NCBI GenBank assembly: GCA_934725575.1
Contig: CAKVCK010000013.1
Location: forward strand, 40,710-104,709
DNA length: 64,000 nucleotides
Direction of reading: 5' to 3'
Source of the DNA: an uncultured Bacteroidales bacterium
Lineage (GTDB): Bacteria; Bacteroidota; Bacteroidia; Bacteroidales; UBA932
Shown here: positions 45,923 to 55,144 of the stretch, piece after piece
How positions within the stretch are numbered: the first letter of the stretch is position 1
Layout: every line of letters begins with the position of its first letter
Made by a program: the position numbers and the translations under genes
Notes under the pieces: model-generated
Told to the model about the DNA's origin: nothing
Database searches by the model: none
What the model saw: the letters and a program-made list of their open reading frames with translations, nothing else

Positions 45923-48844
45923 ATGAATTTCAAACCGTTGCCATTGCTGGCGATCGCCGCCCTCCTGTCAGGAGTGACAGAGATGTCGGCCCAAAAGAAA
46001 GAGATGGACCATAGCGTCTATGATTCGTGGCAGAGTGTGTCGGACATCCATAAAAGTGATGACGGCAACATTCTGATCTGGAGCGTCAACCCTCAGGAAG
46101 GGGACGGAACCCTCTATGTCAGGAATATGACTCCTGGGCGGAAAGGCAAGCCAGAATGCCGCGAGATCAGCATACCTCGTGGATCACAGCCGTCCCTTGA
46201 CCCTAAGGGCAAGTGGCTTTACCTCCGCATCAAGCCTCAGTTCGCCAAGACCCGTCAGGAAAAGATAGACAAGAAGAAGGCTGAGAATATGACGAAGGAC
46301 ACCCTTGCGGTAGTCGATCTCGCGGCGATGACTGTCAGGAAATATGGCCGTGTGGATTCCTACACCACAGGTTCGACCGCCAAGCCGTACATCGCCTACA
46401 AATCCACCTGGAAGCACTACAAGGACACTTCCGACAAGAAAGGCACAGACAAGTCCGGACTCATCATCCTTAACCCTGCCACAGACAGGAAGGACACTCT
46501 CCGGTACATCGATGCCTATTCGTTCAACCAGGACGGCACCGTGCTCCTGATGACCTCGAAGAAGGACAAGAAGGATTCGCTTTCCGCCACGGCTGTGATG
46601 ATCGCGCGCGCTCCCGCTTGCCTTGACACTTTGGCCAAAGGGGCTGAGTCCTACAGCCGCCTGACCCTGAACGACACTGAGGACCAGCTGGTTTTCCTTG
46701 GTTCCAAGGACAAGAGCAAGAACCGCAACAAGTGCCAGGCCCTCTATCTGACAAGCATCAAGGCTTTGAAGACCGGAAAGAAGACCGCTCCTGTGGCCAC
46801 AGACAGCACGACCGTCATCAGCAAGGACGGCAGATGGGCATATTCAACAAAAGAGATCATCGCCGAGGGAACGAAGGTTGACGGCACTCCGGGCTGGACT
46901 CTCAACGAGAACACCGAGCTTTACTTCACCCCTGACGGGAAACGTCTATTCCTTGGAATCGGTGCCATCCGTCCTCCGAAGGACACCACGATCGTGGACT
47001 TCGAGACCGCCCAGCTGGACATCTGGAACTGGGACGCTGTCTATACTCCTCCGCAGCAGAGGCTCAATGTCAACAAGACTCTCAAGAAGACATATTCAGC
47101 GACAATCGACCTCGCCAATCCAGGAAAGATCGTTCCGCTGGCGACATCGTATTTCGCGAGCGTCCGCCTGATGAACGGAGGCCTCTCGGAGTGGGTGCTG
47201 TCGGCTGACAATTCCAAATATGCCCGTACCGCCGTATGGGACTACAACAATCGCTATGACTTCACCCTTGTGAATGTCAAGGACGGTTCCACAAAAGTTG
47301 TGGCCGAGGGACTTAACGTGGGACGTTTCGACATGTCACCGAGCGGCAGGTACCTTGTCTGGTTTGACAACGACGAGATGAACTGGTTCACCTACAACAC
47401 CCTGACAGGCGAGAAGGTCAACCTGACCGCCCAGACATGCGTTCCGTTCTACGATGAGGAGGACGATCATCCGACCGCCGCTCCGGCGCACGAGTTCTCT
47501 CCGAAATGGTTCAAGGACGAGGACGCCGTGCTGATCATCGACCGCTATGACATCTGGAAGTTCTCTCCGGACGGCAAGACAGCCGTCAATCTCACAGGGG
47601 GAGTGGGCCGTCAGACCCACAACCGCTTCAAGATCATGGATCCGAAACCGGACACCAGAAAGCCTAACGAGCGTCGCTGCGGAGTCGCCAGACCGCTTGA
47701 CCCTAGGCAGACTGTCTATCTCAGTGTGTTCAACGAGGAAAGTCAGGAGAATGGTTTCGGCCGTATGAATCTTGCCAAACCGTCAAAGACTCTTGAATAT
47801 TTCACCGACACTGTCAGCTTCAAGTACGTCGCGGGAACTCTGACCACCGACAGGCTTTTCTTCCAGAAAGGCAATTTCCGCGACTGCTATGACCTTTATT
47901 ATACTGACGATTTATTTACAAGCTCGACGAAAGTTTCCGCCATCAACCCTCAGATGGAGGATTACCGCTGGGGGCGCGCCGAACTCTTCCGTTGGAACGC
48001 CTACGACGGAACTCCTTTGAAAGGTCTCGTCTTCATCCCGGACGGCGTGAAGGAAGGCGAGAAGCTTCCGGTGATGATCTATTTCTACGAGAAGAACGCC
48101 AACAATCTCTACTCGTTCTGGACACCGGCGCCTTCACGCTCGACCGTGAATATTCCGTTCTACACATCAAGAGGCTACATAGTCTTCGTTCCGGACATAG
48201 TATATAAGGTAGGACACCCTGGCGAGAGCGCCTACAACTGCATCTGCGCCGGAGCCGAGGCCCTTTGCGAGAAATATTCCATCGCCGACAAGAGCAGGAT
48301 GGCGATCCAGGGCCAGAGCTGGGGCGGCTACCAGACAGCCTGGCTCATAACACGTACGAATATGTTCGCGGCGGCAGGTTCCGGAGCACCGGTCGGGAAT
48401 ATGACATCGGCCTACGGTGGCATCCGTTGGGGCTCGGGCATCACCCGCGCCGGCCAGTATGAGCACGGTCAGAGCAGGATCGGCAAGAGTATGTGGGAGC
48501 CGGGCGCCCTCGATCTCTACATCGAGAACTCTCCTGTGTTCCACGTCGATAAGGTGCAGACTCCTGTCCTCATCATGCACAACGACGCGGACGGAGCCGT
48601 TCCGTGGTATCAGGGCATCGAGTTCTTCTCGGATCTCCGCAGGCTCGACAAGCCGGCATGGCTGCTCCAGTACAACAAGGAGGCGCACAACCTCGTCCAG
48701 AGACGCAACTGCAAGGACTTGTCCATCAGGCTTCAGCAGTTCTTCGACTACTACCTGAAGGGAGCTCCGATGCCGGCGTGGATGAAGACCGGTGTCCCTT
48801 ACGAGGACAAAGCTGAATATTCCGGCTTCGAGAATGTTGAGTAG
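45923..48844 (+). CDS. S9-family prolyl-oligopeptidase-like serine peptidase, secreted
   Basis: A 973-residue protein with signal peptide (about 1-23, ending TEMSAQ). A long beta-propeller-like N-terminal region (to about 690) precedes the alpha/beta-hydrolase domain. The nucleophile is Ser near 799 in GQSWGGYQ, with the acid near 887 in HNDADGAVPW and the histidine near 921 in EAHNL. These enzymes cleave short peptides, often after proline or as dipeptidyl peptidases, in the periplasm. The gene is divergent from the protease/SusCD operon and could finish digestion of imported peptides; that link is inference. Confidence 0.92.
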   Translation: MNFKPLPLLAIAALLSGVTEMSAQKKEMDHSVYDSWQSVSDIHKSDDGNILIWSVNPQEGDGTLYVRNMTPGRKGKPECREISIPRGSQPSLDPKGKWLYLRIKPQFAKTRQEKIDKKKAENMTKDTLAVVDLAAMTVRKYGRVDSYTTGSTAKPYIAYKSTWKHYKDTSDKKGTDKSGLIILNPATDRKDTLRYIDAYSFNQDGTVLLMTSKKDKKDSLSATAVMIARAPACLDTLAKGAESYSRLTLNDTEDQLVFLGSKDKSKNRNKCQALYLTSIKALKTGKKTAPVATDSTTVISKDGRWAYSTKEIIAEGTKVDGTPGWTLNENTELYFTPDGKRLFLGIGAIRPPKDTTIVDFETAQLDIWNWDAVYTPPQQRLNVNKTLKKTYSATIDLANPGKIVPLATSYFASVRLMNGGLSEWVLSADNSKYARTAVWDYNNRYDFTLVNVKDGSTKVVAEGLNVGRFDMSPSGRYLVWFDNDEMNWFTYNTLTGEKVNLTAQTCVPFYDEEDDHPTAAPAHEFSPKWFKDEDAVLIIDRYDIWKFSPDGKTAVNLTGGVGRQTHNRFKIMDPKPDTRKPNERRCGVARPLDPRQTVYLSVFNEESQENGFGRMNLAKPSKTLEYFTDTVSFKYVAGTLTTDRLFFQKGNFRDCYDLYYTDDLFTSSTKVSAINPQMEDYRWGRAELFRWNAYDGTPLKGLVFIPDGVKEGEKLPVMIYFYEKNANNLYSFWTPAPSRSTVNIPFYTSRGYIVFVPDIVYKVGHPGESAYNCICAGAEALCEKYSIADKSRMAIQGQSWGGYQTAWLITRTNMFAAAGSGAPVGNMTSAYGGIRWGSGITRAGQYEHGQSRIGKSMWEPGALDLYIENSPVFHVDKVQTPVLIMHNDADGAVPWYQGIEFFSDLRRLDKPAWLLQYNKEAHNLVQRRNCKDLSIRLQQFFDYYLKGAPMPAWMKTGVPYEDKAEYSGFENVE

Positions 48845-48854
48845 AATGTTGAAT

Positions 48855-49511
48855 ATGACAAAACTAGCGATTTTCGATCTTGACGGCACCCTCCTGAACA
48901 CCGTCGAGGACTTGGGCAACGCCACCAATTATGCTTTGGAGCAGTGCGGCTTCCCGATTCATCCGATAGATGAATATTACCAAATGGTCGGCCGCGGAAT
49001 CTACAACCTCTTCCGCGCCGCCATTCCTTCTGAATATGCCACCGAAGACAACGTACAGAGGATGGCGTCATATTTCATTCCCTGTTACGACGCTCACAAA
49101 TGCGATTGCACCAGACCCTATGACGGCATCCCAGAAATGTTGAAGACAATAACTGACATGGGAGTGCGCCTCGCTGTCGCCTCCAACAAGTACCAGGACG
49201 GAGCCGAGAAACTTGTCCACCACTTCTTTGGCGACTATGAGTTCGTAAAGATTCTCGGCCAGCGTGAGGGTCAGCCGATCAAGCCTGATCCAGCCATTGT
49301 TGACCAGATTCTCGCCGAAGTACCGTACATTTCAAAAGCAGAAACGGTCTATGTCGGAGATTCCAATGTTGACATGCAGACTGGAGCCAACGCCAAAGTC
49401 CGTACGATTGGTGTCTCATGGGGATTCCGTGGTCGGGAAGAACTTGCTGCTTACCATCCGTCAGCCATTATCGACACTCCGGAAGACCTCTCAAAAACCA
49501 TTACTTCCTAA
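48855..49511 (+). CDS. HAD-superfamily phosphatase, phosphoglycolate-phosphatase-like
   Basis: A 218-residue protein with ATG at 48855, ten bases after the peptidase stop (48846 is an alternative). HAD motif I is FDLDGTLLNT, motif II is around VASNKYQDGAEK, motif III is IKPDP and motif IV is VYVGDSNVDMQTG. The small helical cap inserted after motif I matches the phosphoglycolate phosphatase/PGMB group. It probably dephosphorylates a small metabolite such as 2-phosphoglycolate; substrate not certain. Confidence 0.9.
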   Translation: MTKLAIFDLDGTLLNTVEDLGNATNYALEQCGFPIHPIDEYYQMVGRGIYNLFRAAIPSEYATEDNVQRMASYFIPCYDAHKCDCTRPYDGIPEMLKTITDMGVRLAVASNKYQDGAEKLVHHFFGDYEFVKILGQREGQPIKPDPAIVDQILAEVPYISKAETVYVGDSNVDMQTGANAKVRTIGVSWGFRGREELAAYHPSAIIDTPEDLSKTITS

Positions 49512-49629
49512 TGAATTTGGTTCATTTTGGTCCATTTGAGGATGTGTTGATGACCCTTATCAGTGACGAATAATATAGTCCTTTTAAAACTGTTTTGCTA
49601 ACTGTTTGAATATTAATGCGTTTCCGTAT

Positions 49630-49639
49630 GGGGGGGGGG
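49630..49639 (+). repeat. Homopolymer of ten G
   Basis: The run follows CCGTAT and precedes TAGTTC, about 55 bases upstream of the -33 box of the exopolysaccharide promoter and outside any gene. Such tracts change length by slippage. Confidence 0.9.
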
Positions 49640-49693
49640 TAGTTCTTTGAGCCAAAAGCCCTAAAACCATGCGGAAATTAGTTGTTCGACTTA

Positions 49694-49724
49694 TTGTTTT
49701 AGAGCGTATTTTTTGTTATCTTTG
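49694..49724 (+). promoter_or_regulatory. Promoter of the exopolysaccharide operon
   Basis: TTG (49694-49696), 20 bases, TATCTTTG (49717-49724): both parts and the spacing fit the Bacteroidetes primary-sigma promoter. A start near 49731 gives a leader of about 160 bases before the antiterminator gene. Confidence 0.75.
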
Positions 49725-49730
49725 GCATTC

Positions 49731-49889
49731 AAAAGCAGGTTACGAAACCGGCTCTTGGATTGGAGCCGTTCGAGATCAGAAATTGTTATGCTGACAACCG
49801 TGGGACTTACCCCTTGCGTCTTTGCAGGGGTAGCTATTTTCTGTTTTCAAATCGTAACGCTTTCCCAAATTTTGAACCTATAATCACCA
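49731..49889 (+). promoter_or_regulatory. Structured leader of the exopolysaccharide operon
   Basis: Two hairpins are visible. CGGCTC (49749-49754) pairs with GAGCCG (49763-49768). Further down TACCCCTTGC (49808-49817) pairs with GCAGGGGTA (49824-49832), followed by GCTATTTTCTGTTTTC, a terminator-like shape. In Bacteroides capsule operons UpxY proteins act on such leaders to prevent early termination; the first gene here encodes such a protein. The leader as antiterminator target is inference. Confidence 0.6.
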
Positions 49890-50444
49890 TTGAACTCCTT
49901 TGACGAATACTGCCTAAACAGTGCTTTGATTCCATGTTGGCATGCAGTGCGCATTTTCTACAACCGGGTCGAACCGCTGAAAGAGACATTGGATAATGCC
50001 GCGATTCGCTATTTCTACCCGATGCATCTGGTGGAAAAATGTTCGGATGGTGGCTTTATTTATGTTCAGGAGCCACTGATCAAATCCTTGATGTTCGTCA
50101 GGTCTTCCGAGTCAGATCTTGAAAAGATCCGCCAGAAACATTCGACCAGCGTGTCGCCCTATTACGACCATCGTACAAACAGGTTCTTGGTTGTGCCTGA
50201 CGAACAGATGGACCTTTTCATGAAGATTTGCTCAATTAAGGATTCCGGGCTGGAGTATCTAGGAGAAGACGGCCCACAGTTCCATCAGGGAGACCGTGTG
50301 CGGGTGATCGACGGCATATTCAAAGGTTTCGAGGGTCACATCAAGCGCATCAAGCATGACAGAAAGCTGATCGTGACCATCGAAGGAGTGGCCGCTTTTG
50401 CCACGAGGTTCATTCCGCCGGCTTATTTGGAGAAAATAAATTGA
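49890..50444 (+). CDS. UpxY-type NusG paralogue (transcription antiterminator)
   Basis: A 184-residue protein. The best start is TTG at 49890; there is no ATG before the NusG N-terminal domain, which begins at about residue 16 (CWHAVRIFYNRVEPLKETLD). The domain continues through EPLIKSLMFVRSSESD. A C-terminal KOW motif (QGDRVRVIDGIFKGFEGHIKRI) occupies about 130-160. UpxY proteins load on RNA polymerase early in their own capsule operon and let it pass the leader. It is the first gene of the operon, as in Bacteroides fragilis capsule loci. The rare TTG start may keep its level low. Confidence 0.88.
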   Translation: MNSFDEYCLNSALIPCWHAVRIFYNRVEPLKETLDNAAIRYFYPMHLVEKCSDGGFIYVQEPLIKSLMFVRSSESDLEKIRQKHSTSVSPYYDHRTNRFLVVPDEQMDLFMKICSIKDSGLEYLGEDGPQFHQGDRVRVIDGIFKGFEGHIKRIKHDRKLIVTIEGVAAFATRFIPPAYLEKIN

Positions 50445-50455
50445 TTCTGAAATAT

Positions 50456-51292
50456 ATGAACATTCGAGTATTACATTCGCTGGCGGCAGTGCTGCTGTTG
50501 CTGGCCTCCTGTTCCACCCCTAAAGGGATAGCCTACTTCCAGGACTTTTCGTCAGTGGACGGCCAGAGGATCGCCGGCGCCAAGGAGATCACCGTGCGTC
50601 CGAAGGACAAGGTGTCGATCATCGTCAACTGCAAAAGCCCGGAGCTCACCGCGCTGTTCAACCTCCCGTACGTGACCCAGCGCCTCGGGGAGAACAGCCG
50701 CAGCACCATCGCGTCCGGCTACAGCCAGGGCTACATCTCCGGCTACACGGTGGACGACCGCGGGTGCATCGACTTCCCTGTGCTGGGCGAGATCAGCGTG
50801 GCGGGGATGACGCGCGACCAGATCGCCGCCGAGATCAAGCGTGAGCTGAACGAGCAGGGCCAGGCCGCGGACGCGGTGGTGACCGTCGACTTCATGAACC
50901 TGTACTACCAGGTGCTCGGCGAGGTCGCCAAGCCGGGCCGCTACGCCATCGACAAGGACGCCGTGACGATCCTGGACGCCATCGGGACGGCGGGTGACCT
51001 GACGATCTATGGCAGGCGCGAGAACGTCCGCGTCCTGCGCAACGAGAACGGCAAGGCCAGGACCTACGAGGTCAACCTCTGCTCGGCCTCCGACCTCATC
51101 TCGTCTCCGGCCTACTACATCCGGCAGAACGACGTGATCTACGTGGACCCCAACGACGTCCGCGCCCGCCAGTCCACGGTGAACGGCAACAACGTGCGCT
51201 CGACCTCGTTCTGGATCTCGCTCACGTCCCTCGCGGCCACGGTGACCAACACGGTGGTGCTCCTCCTCACCCGGTCGGGTTCCGGCAACTAG
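50456..51292 (+). CDS. wza: Polysaccharide export outer-membrane lipoprotein (Wza-like)
   Basis: A 278-residue protein from ATG at 50456, twelve bases after the UpxY stop, with a lipobox (LLASCS, lipid cysteine about residue 21). The Poly_export domain carries VRPKDKVSIIVNC and GCIDFPVLGEISVAGMTRDQIAAEI; a SLBB domain follows (YQVLGEVAKPGRYAIDKDAVTILDAIGTAGDL). A C-terminal hydrophobic segment (about 250-272) fits the membrane-spanning helix of Wza octamers. The gene is far more GC-rich (roughly two thirds) than the chromosomal genes upstream. Confidence 0.93.
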   Translation: MNIRVLHSLAAVLLLLASCSTPKGIAYFQDFSSVDGQRIAGAKEITVRPKDKVSIIVNCKSPELTALFNLPYVTQRLGENSRSTIASGYSQGYISGYTVDDRGCIDFPVLGEISVAGMTRDQIAAEIKRELNEQGQAADAVVTVDFMNLYYQVLGEVAKPGRYAIDKDAVTILDAIGTAGDLTIYGRRENVRVLRNENGKARTYEVNLCSASDLISSPAYYIRQNDVIYVDPNDVRARQSTVNGNNVRSTSFWISLTSLAATVTNTVVLLLTRSGSGN

Positions 51293-51307
51293 AAAACACA
51301 GGAAATC

Positions 51308-53731
51308 ATGCAGAACACAGAGACAACATCCAACATCACACCCCAGCAGGACGGCGCGGTCCAGATCCGCGAGCTCGTCCGCAAATGCCTGTCCAGGTGG
51401 TACTGGTTCGCGGCCAGCCTTGCCGTCTGCCTGGCGTTCGGGGTTCTGTACATACTCAGGTCCACCCCGACCTACAGCACGTCGGCCGAGATCCAGATCA
51501 AGTCGGACTCGAAGGGCGCGTCGATGCCGGGCGACGTCAGCGGGTTCGGCGACATGGGGCTCTTCTCCGTGAAGTCGAACGTGAACAACGAGCTGCGGGC
51601 CTTCGAATCGCCGGACCTCATGGGGGAGGTGGTGGACAGGCTCAAACTCCACGTGGACTACAGCGTGGACGGCCTGTTCCACCCGACCGTCCTCTACGGC
51701 GCCGACCGTCCGGTCTCCGCCGAGTTCCTTGACGTGGAGGAGAACGTGGCCGCCGGCTTCACGGTCAGCGAAGGGTCGGAGACGATAACGCTGCGCGACT
51801 TCGTGTTCAAGGGTGGCAGGCTGGACGGCAGGCCGGTCAGCGGCCACTACTCGGACACGCTCTCCACTCCCGTCGGCAGAGTCGTTGTCGTGAGGACGAA
51901 GGAGGCTGGCGGCAAGTCCGCGGCCAGGCCCGTCATCGTCAGGAAGTCGGGCGTGCGCGGGGTGACCCAGGCCTACCTCGACAGGCTCCAGGTCAGCCTC
52001 TCCGACAAGAACGCCGACGTCATCTCCCTGTCGATCGAGGACGTGTCCACGCAGCGCGCCCGGGACATCCTTGGCACCCTCATCGCCGTGTACAACGAGC
52101 ACTGGGTCAGGGACAAGAACCAGATAGCCAACTCCACGTCGGTGTTCATCAACGACAGGCTCCGCGTCATCGAGGGCGAGCTCGCGGGCGTGGACTCCGA
52201 CATCTCCGCCTACAAGTCGGAGAACATGATCCCTGACGTGGGTGCCGCAGCGACGATGTACATGCAGCAGAGCACGGTGCTGAACCAGCAGCTCCAGGAC
52301 GTGAGCAACCAGCTCTACATGGCGCGCTACATCAAGGACTACATCGGCAAGGAGGACAACCGCAACCAGCCGCTTCCCGCCAACATGGGATTGAGCAGCC
52401 AGACGATCGAGAACGGCATCTCCGAGTACAACTCCAAGATCCTGCAGAGGAACAACCTTGTGGCGAACTCCGGCGAGGAGAACGTGCTCGTGAAGGATCT
52501 CGACCAGGCTCTGGCCTCGATGAGGGGGTCGATCTCCCGGTCCATTGACAACGAGATCCTTGCCCTCAACACGAAATACGAGAATCTCAAGGGCACCGCC
52601 CGCCAGAACACCGCGCGCATCGCCGCGAATCCTAACCAGGCGAAGCAGCTCCTCTCGGTCGAGCGTCAGCAGACCGTGAAGCAGGCTCTGTACCTCTTCC
52701 TCCTGCAGAAACGCGAGGAGAACGAGCTCTCGCAGGCGTTCACCGCCTACAACACAAGGATCATCAAGCATCCTATTTCAGGAATATTCCCGGTCTCCCC
52801 GCAGTCCATGAAGATCATGATGATGGCGTTTCTCCTGGGGCTGATGATTCCTGCCGGGATCATCTATCTGCTGATGGCGACCGACACCAAGGTGCGCTCG
52901 CGCCGCGACCTCAAGGGAGTCTCCGTGCCTTTCGCCGGCGAGATCCCGCTCTCTGCCAAGACTGCCACCAAGGCGTTCGGAAAGCGGAAAACCCTCAGTG
53001 GAGCCGATTCCATCGTGGTCCGTCACGGCAACCGCAATGTGGTCAACGAGGCGTTCAGGGTGCTGCGAACCAACCTTGAGTTCATGATGCGCGAGCCAGG
53101 AAGCAAGGTCGTCGCCGTCACGTCATTCAACCCTGGTTCAGGCAAGTCCTTCATGTCGTCCAACCTGGCCGTCTGCTTTGCCATCAAGGGTAAGCGTGTG
53201 CTGGCCATCGACGGTGACCTGCGTCACGGCACGCTCTCCGAGCTTGTCGGCTCGCCGAAGCCTGGCCTCAGCGACTATCTCGCCGGGATCGTCGCCGATG
53301 TGCACGATGTGATTGTCCGTTCGAAGGACACGATGACGGTACCTGACACTCTTCCGGCGGGATCCATCCCTCCGAACCCGGCCGAGCTGGTGGCCGACCG
53401 CCGCTTCGCCGATGCGATAGCCGTCCTCAGGAATGAGTACGACGTCATCATCATCGACTGCCCGCCGGTGGAGATCGTCACCGACGCGCGCGTCATCAAC
53501 GACCATGTGGACAGGACGCTCTTCGTCGTCAGGGCCGGGCTGTTCGACAAGGCCATGCTCCCGGACATCGACGCGCTCTACCGCGACGGGGAGTACAGGG
53601 GACTCTGCTGCGTCCTCAACGGGACCGCGTCCTCCGACGGCTACTACGGGAACTACGGCACCTATGGCCATTACGGTTACTACGGCCACAATGGCGGCTC
53701 CTACTACAGCTCCGACAACAAAGCCAGGTAA
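51308..53731 (+). CDS. wzc: Polysaccharide co-polymerase with BY-kinase domain (Wzc-like)
   Basis: An 807-residue inner-membrane protein. Wzz-type domain (about 15-480) with first membrane helix [18 protein letters not shown] and second near 500-522; a coiled-coil periplasmic region lies between. The tyrosine kinase follows: Walker [15 protein letters not shown] (about 608-621), Walker A' [10 protein letters not shown] and Walker [13 protein letters not shown]. The tail is a tyrosine cluster ([19 protein letters not shown]), the autophosphorylation site of such kinases. It sets chain length and drives export with Wza. DNA composition shifts near 52,760. Confidence 0.95.
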   Translation: MQNTETTSNITPQQDGAVQIRELVRKCLSRWYWFAASLAVCLAFGVLYILRSTPTYSTSAEIQIKSDSKGASMPGDVSGFGDMGLFSVKSNVNNELRAFESPDLMGEVVDRLKLHVDYSVDGLFHPTVLYGADRPVSAEFLDVEENVAAGFTVSEGSETITLRDFVFKGGRLDGRPVSGHYSDTLSTPVGRVVVVRTKEAGGKSAARPVIVRKSGVRGVTQAYLDRLQVSLSDKNADVISLSIEDVSTQRARDILGTLIAVYNEHWVRDKNQIANSTSVFINDRLRVIEGELAGVDSDISAYKSENMIPDVGAAATMYMQQSTVLNQQLQDVSNQLYMARYIKDYIGKEDNRNQPLPANMGLSSQTIENGISEYNSKILQRNNLVANSGEENVLVKDLDQALASMRGSISRSIDNEILALNTKYENLKGTARQNTARIAANPNQAKQLLSVERQQTVKQALYLFLLQKREENELSQAFTAYNTRIIKHPISGIFPVSPQSMKIMMMAFLLGLMIPAGIIYLLMATDTKVRSRRDLKGVSVPFAGEIPLSAKTATKAFGKRKTLSGADSIVVRHGNRNVVNEAFRVLRTNLEFMMREPGSKVVAVTSFNPGSGKSFMSSNLAVCFAIKGKRVLAIDGDLRHGTLSELVGSPKPGLSDYLAGIVADVHDVIVRSKDTMTVPDTLPAGSIPPNPAELVADRRFADAIAVLRNEYDVIIIDCPPVEIVTDARVINDHVDRTLFVVRAGLFDKAMLPDIDALYRDGEYRGLCCVLNGTASSDGYYGNYGTYGHYGYYGHNGGSYYSSDNKAR

Positions 53732-53745
53732 ATCCGCCCGCTGAC

Positions 53746-53782
53746 TTCGCCGGCGCACCGGTCCCTCCGGCGCGCCGGCGAA
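53746..53782 (+). other. Very GC-rich intergenic hairpin between wzc and ugd
   Basis: TTCGCCGGCGC (53746-53756) pairs perfectly with GCGCCGGCGAA (53772-53782). Only A's follow, so a terminator is unlikely in this direction; an mRNA-processing or stability element is possible. Confidence 0.6.
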
Positions 53783-53808
53783 ACCATAACCCAAAAAAAA
53801 CATATCTT

Positions 53809-55098
53809 ATGCAAAATCTGAAAGAGTTGAGGATCGCCGTGGCCGGTACTGGCTACGTCGGCCTCTCCATAGCCACCCTGCTGTCCCAGCGCCACAAGGT
53901 GACTGCCGTTGATGTGATCGCCGACAAGGTCGATCGGATAAACCGGCGTGAGTCCCCGATCCAGGACGAGTACATCGAGAGGTTTCTCCGCGAGAAGCCA
54001 CTCGACCTCACCGCCACGCTTGACGGTGAGGCCGCCTACAGGGACGCGGACTTCGTGGTGATCGCCGCTCCCACTAACTACGACCCGAAGAAGAACTTCT
54101 TCGACACGTCGCACGTGGAGGAGGTGATCGACCTCGTGCTGAAGGTTAATCCCGATGCAGTGATGGTCATCAAGTCCACCGTCCCTGTGGGCTACACCGC
54201 CTCTGTGCGGGAAAGGTTCTCGTACAGGGAACGCCTCGCCGACGGCACGATGAGGGTGGTGGTGCCAAACATCATATTCGCTCCTGAGTTCCTGCGTGAG
54301 TCCAAGGCGCTCTATGACAACCTCTATCCGAGCCGCATCATCGTCGGCTACGACAGGGGAGACTCCGCTCTTGAAGAGGCTGCCGGCACTTTTGCCGCAC
54401 TCATCAAGGAAGGCTCTCTGAAAGAGGATGTTCCGGTGCTGTTCATGGGTTCCACGGAGGCGGAGGCGGTGAAGCTATTCGCCAACACCTACCTTGCCCT
54501 CCGCGTCAGCTATTTCAACGAGCTGGACACCTATGCGGAGATGAAGGGACTCGACACGAGGTCCATCATCGACGGCGTGTGTCTGGATCCTCGCATCGGC
54601 TCGCACTACAACAATCCGTCCTTCGGCTACGGCGGCTATTGCCTCCCGAAGGACACCAAACAGCTGTTGGCGAACTACGCCGACGTGCCGGAGAACCTTA
54701 TCCAGGCCATTGTGGAGTCCAACCGCACCAGGAAGGACTTCATCGCCGACCAGGTGCTCCAGAGGGCCGGCTATTATTCGGAGAACAGCCAGTACGACAG
54801 CGCCCGCGAGAAGAAATGCGTGATCGGGGTCTACCGTCTCACGATGAAGTCCAACAGCGACAATTTCCGCCAGAGCGCCATCCAGGGCATCATGAAGAGG
54901 ATCAAGGCCAAGGGCGCCGAGGTCATTGTCTACGAGCCTACGCTGGAGGACGGCGCGTCCTTCTTCGGCAGCAAGGTGGTCAACGACATCGCCGAGTTCA
55001 AGCGCCGCGCCGACTCCATCATCGCCAACCGCTATGACCGCGCCCTGGACGATGTCCGGGCCAAGGTCTACACCCGCGACCTCTTTGAGAGAGACTAG
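53809..55098 (+). CDS. ugd: UDP-glucose 6-dehydrogenase-like nucleotide-sugar dehydrogenase
   Basis: A 429-residue cytosolic enzyme. The N-terminal NAD-binding fold has [29 protein letters not shown] and [10 protein letters not shown] are family motifs; the catalytic cysteine is in [14 protein letters not shown]. The length and the [12 protein letters not shown] layout match the single-enzyme UDP-glucose dehydrogenase group, which makes UDP-glucuronate for polysaccharide. Similar enzymes act on UDP-ManNAc or UDP-GlcNAc, so substrate is not certain. It is inside the exopolysaccharide operon. Confidence 0.92.
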   Translation: MQNLKELRIAVAGTGYVGLSIATLLSQRHKVTAVDVIADKVDRINRRESPIQDEYIERFLREKPLDLTATLDGEAAYRDADFVVIAAPTNYDPKKNFFDTSHVEEVIDLVLKVNPDAVMVIKSTVPVGYTASVRERFSYRERLADGTMRVVVPNIIFAPEFLRESKALYDNLYPSRIIVGYDRGDSALEEAAGTFAALIKEGSLKEDVPVLFMGSTEAEAVKLFANTYLALRVSYFNELDTYAEMKGLDTRSIIDGVCLDPRIGSHYNNPSFGYGGYCLPKDTKQLLANYADVPENLIQAIVESNRTRKDFIADQVLQRAGYYSENSQYDSAREKKCVIGVYRLTMKSNSDNFRQSAIQGIMKRIKAKGAEVIVYEPTLEDGASFFGSKVVNDIAEFKRRADSIIANRYDRALDDVRAKVYTRDLFERD

Positions 55099-55144
55099 CC
55101 GCCTGCTTCACCGTAATACCTATTAATCAAAATTATTTTCCATA

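Noticed and set aside
50552..52771. Long open frame on the minus strand opposite wza/wzc (over 700 codons)
   Set aside because: The DNA is so rich in G/C-ending codons that stop codons are missing in the antisense frame. The product is full of H, R, V, D, L runs with no domain, and wza/wzc on the other strand are unmistakable.
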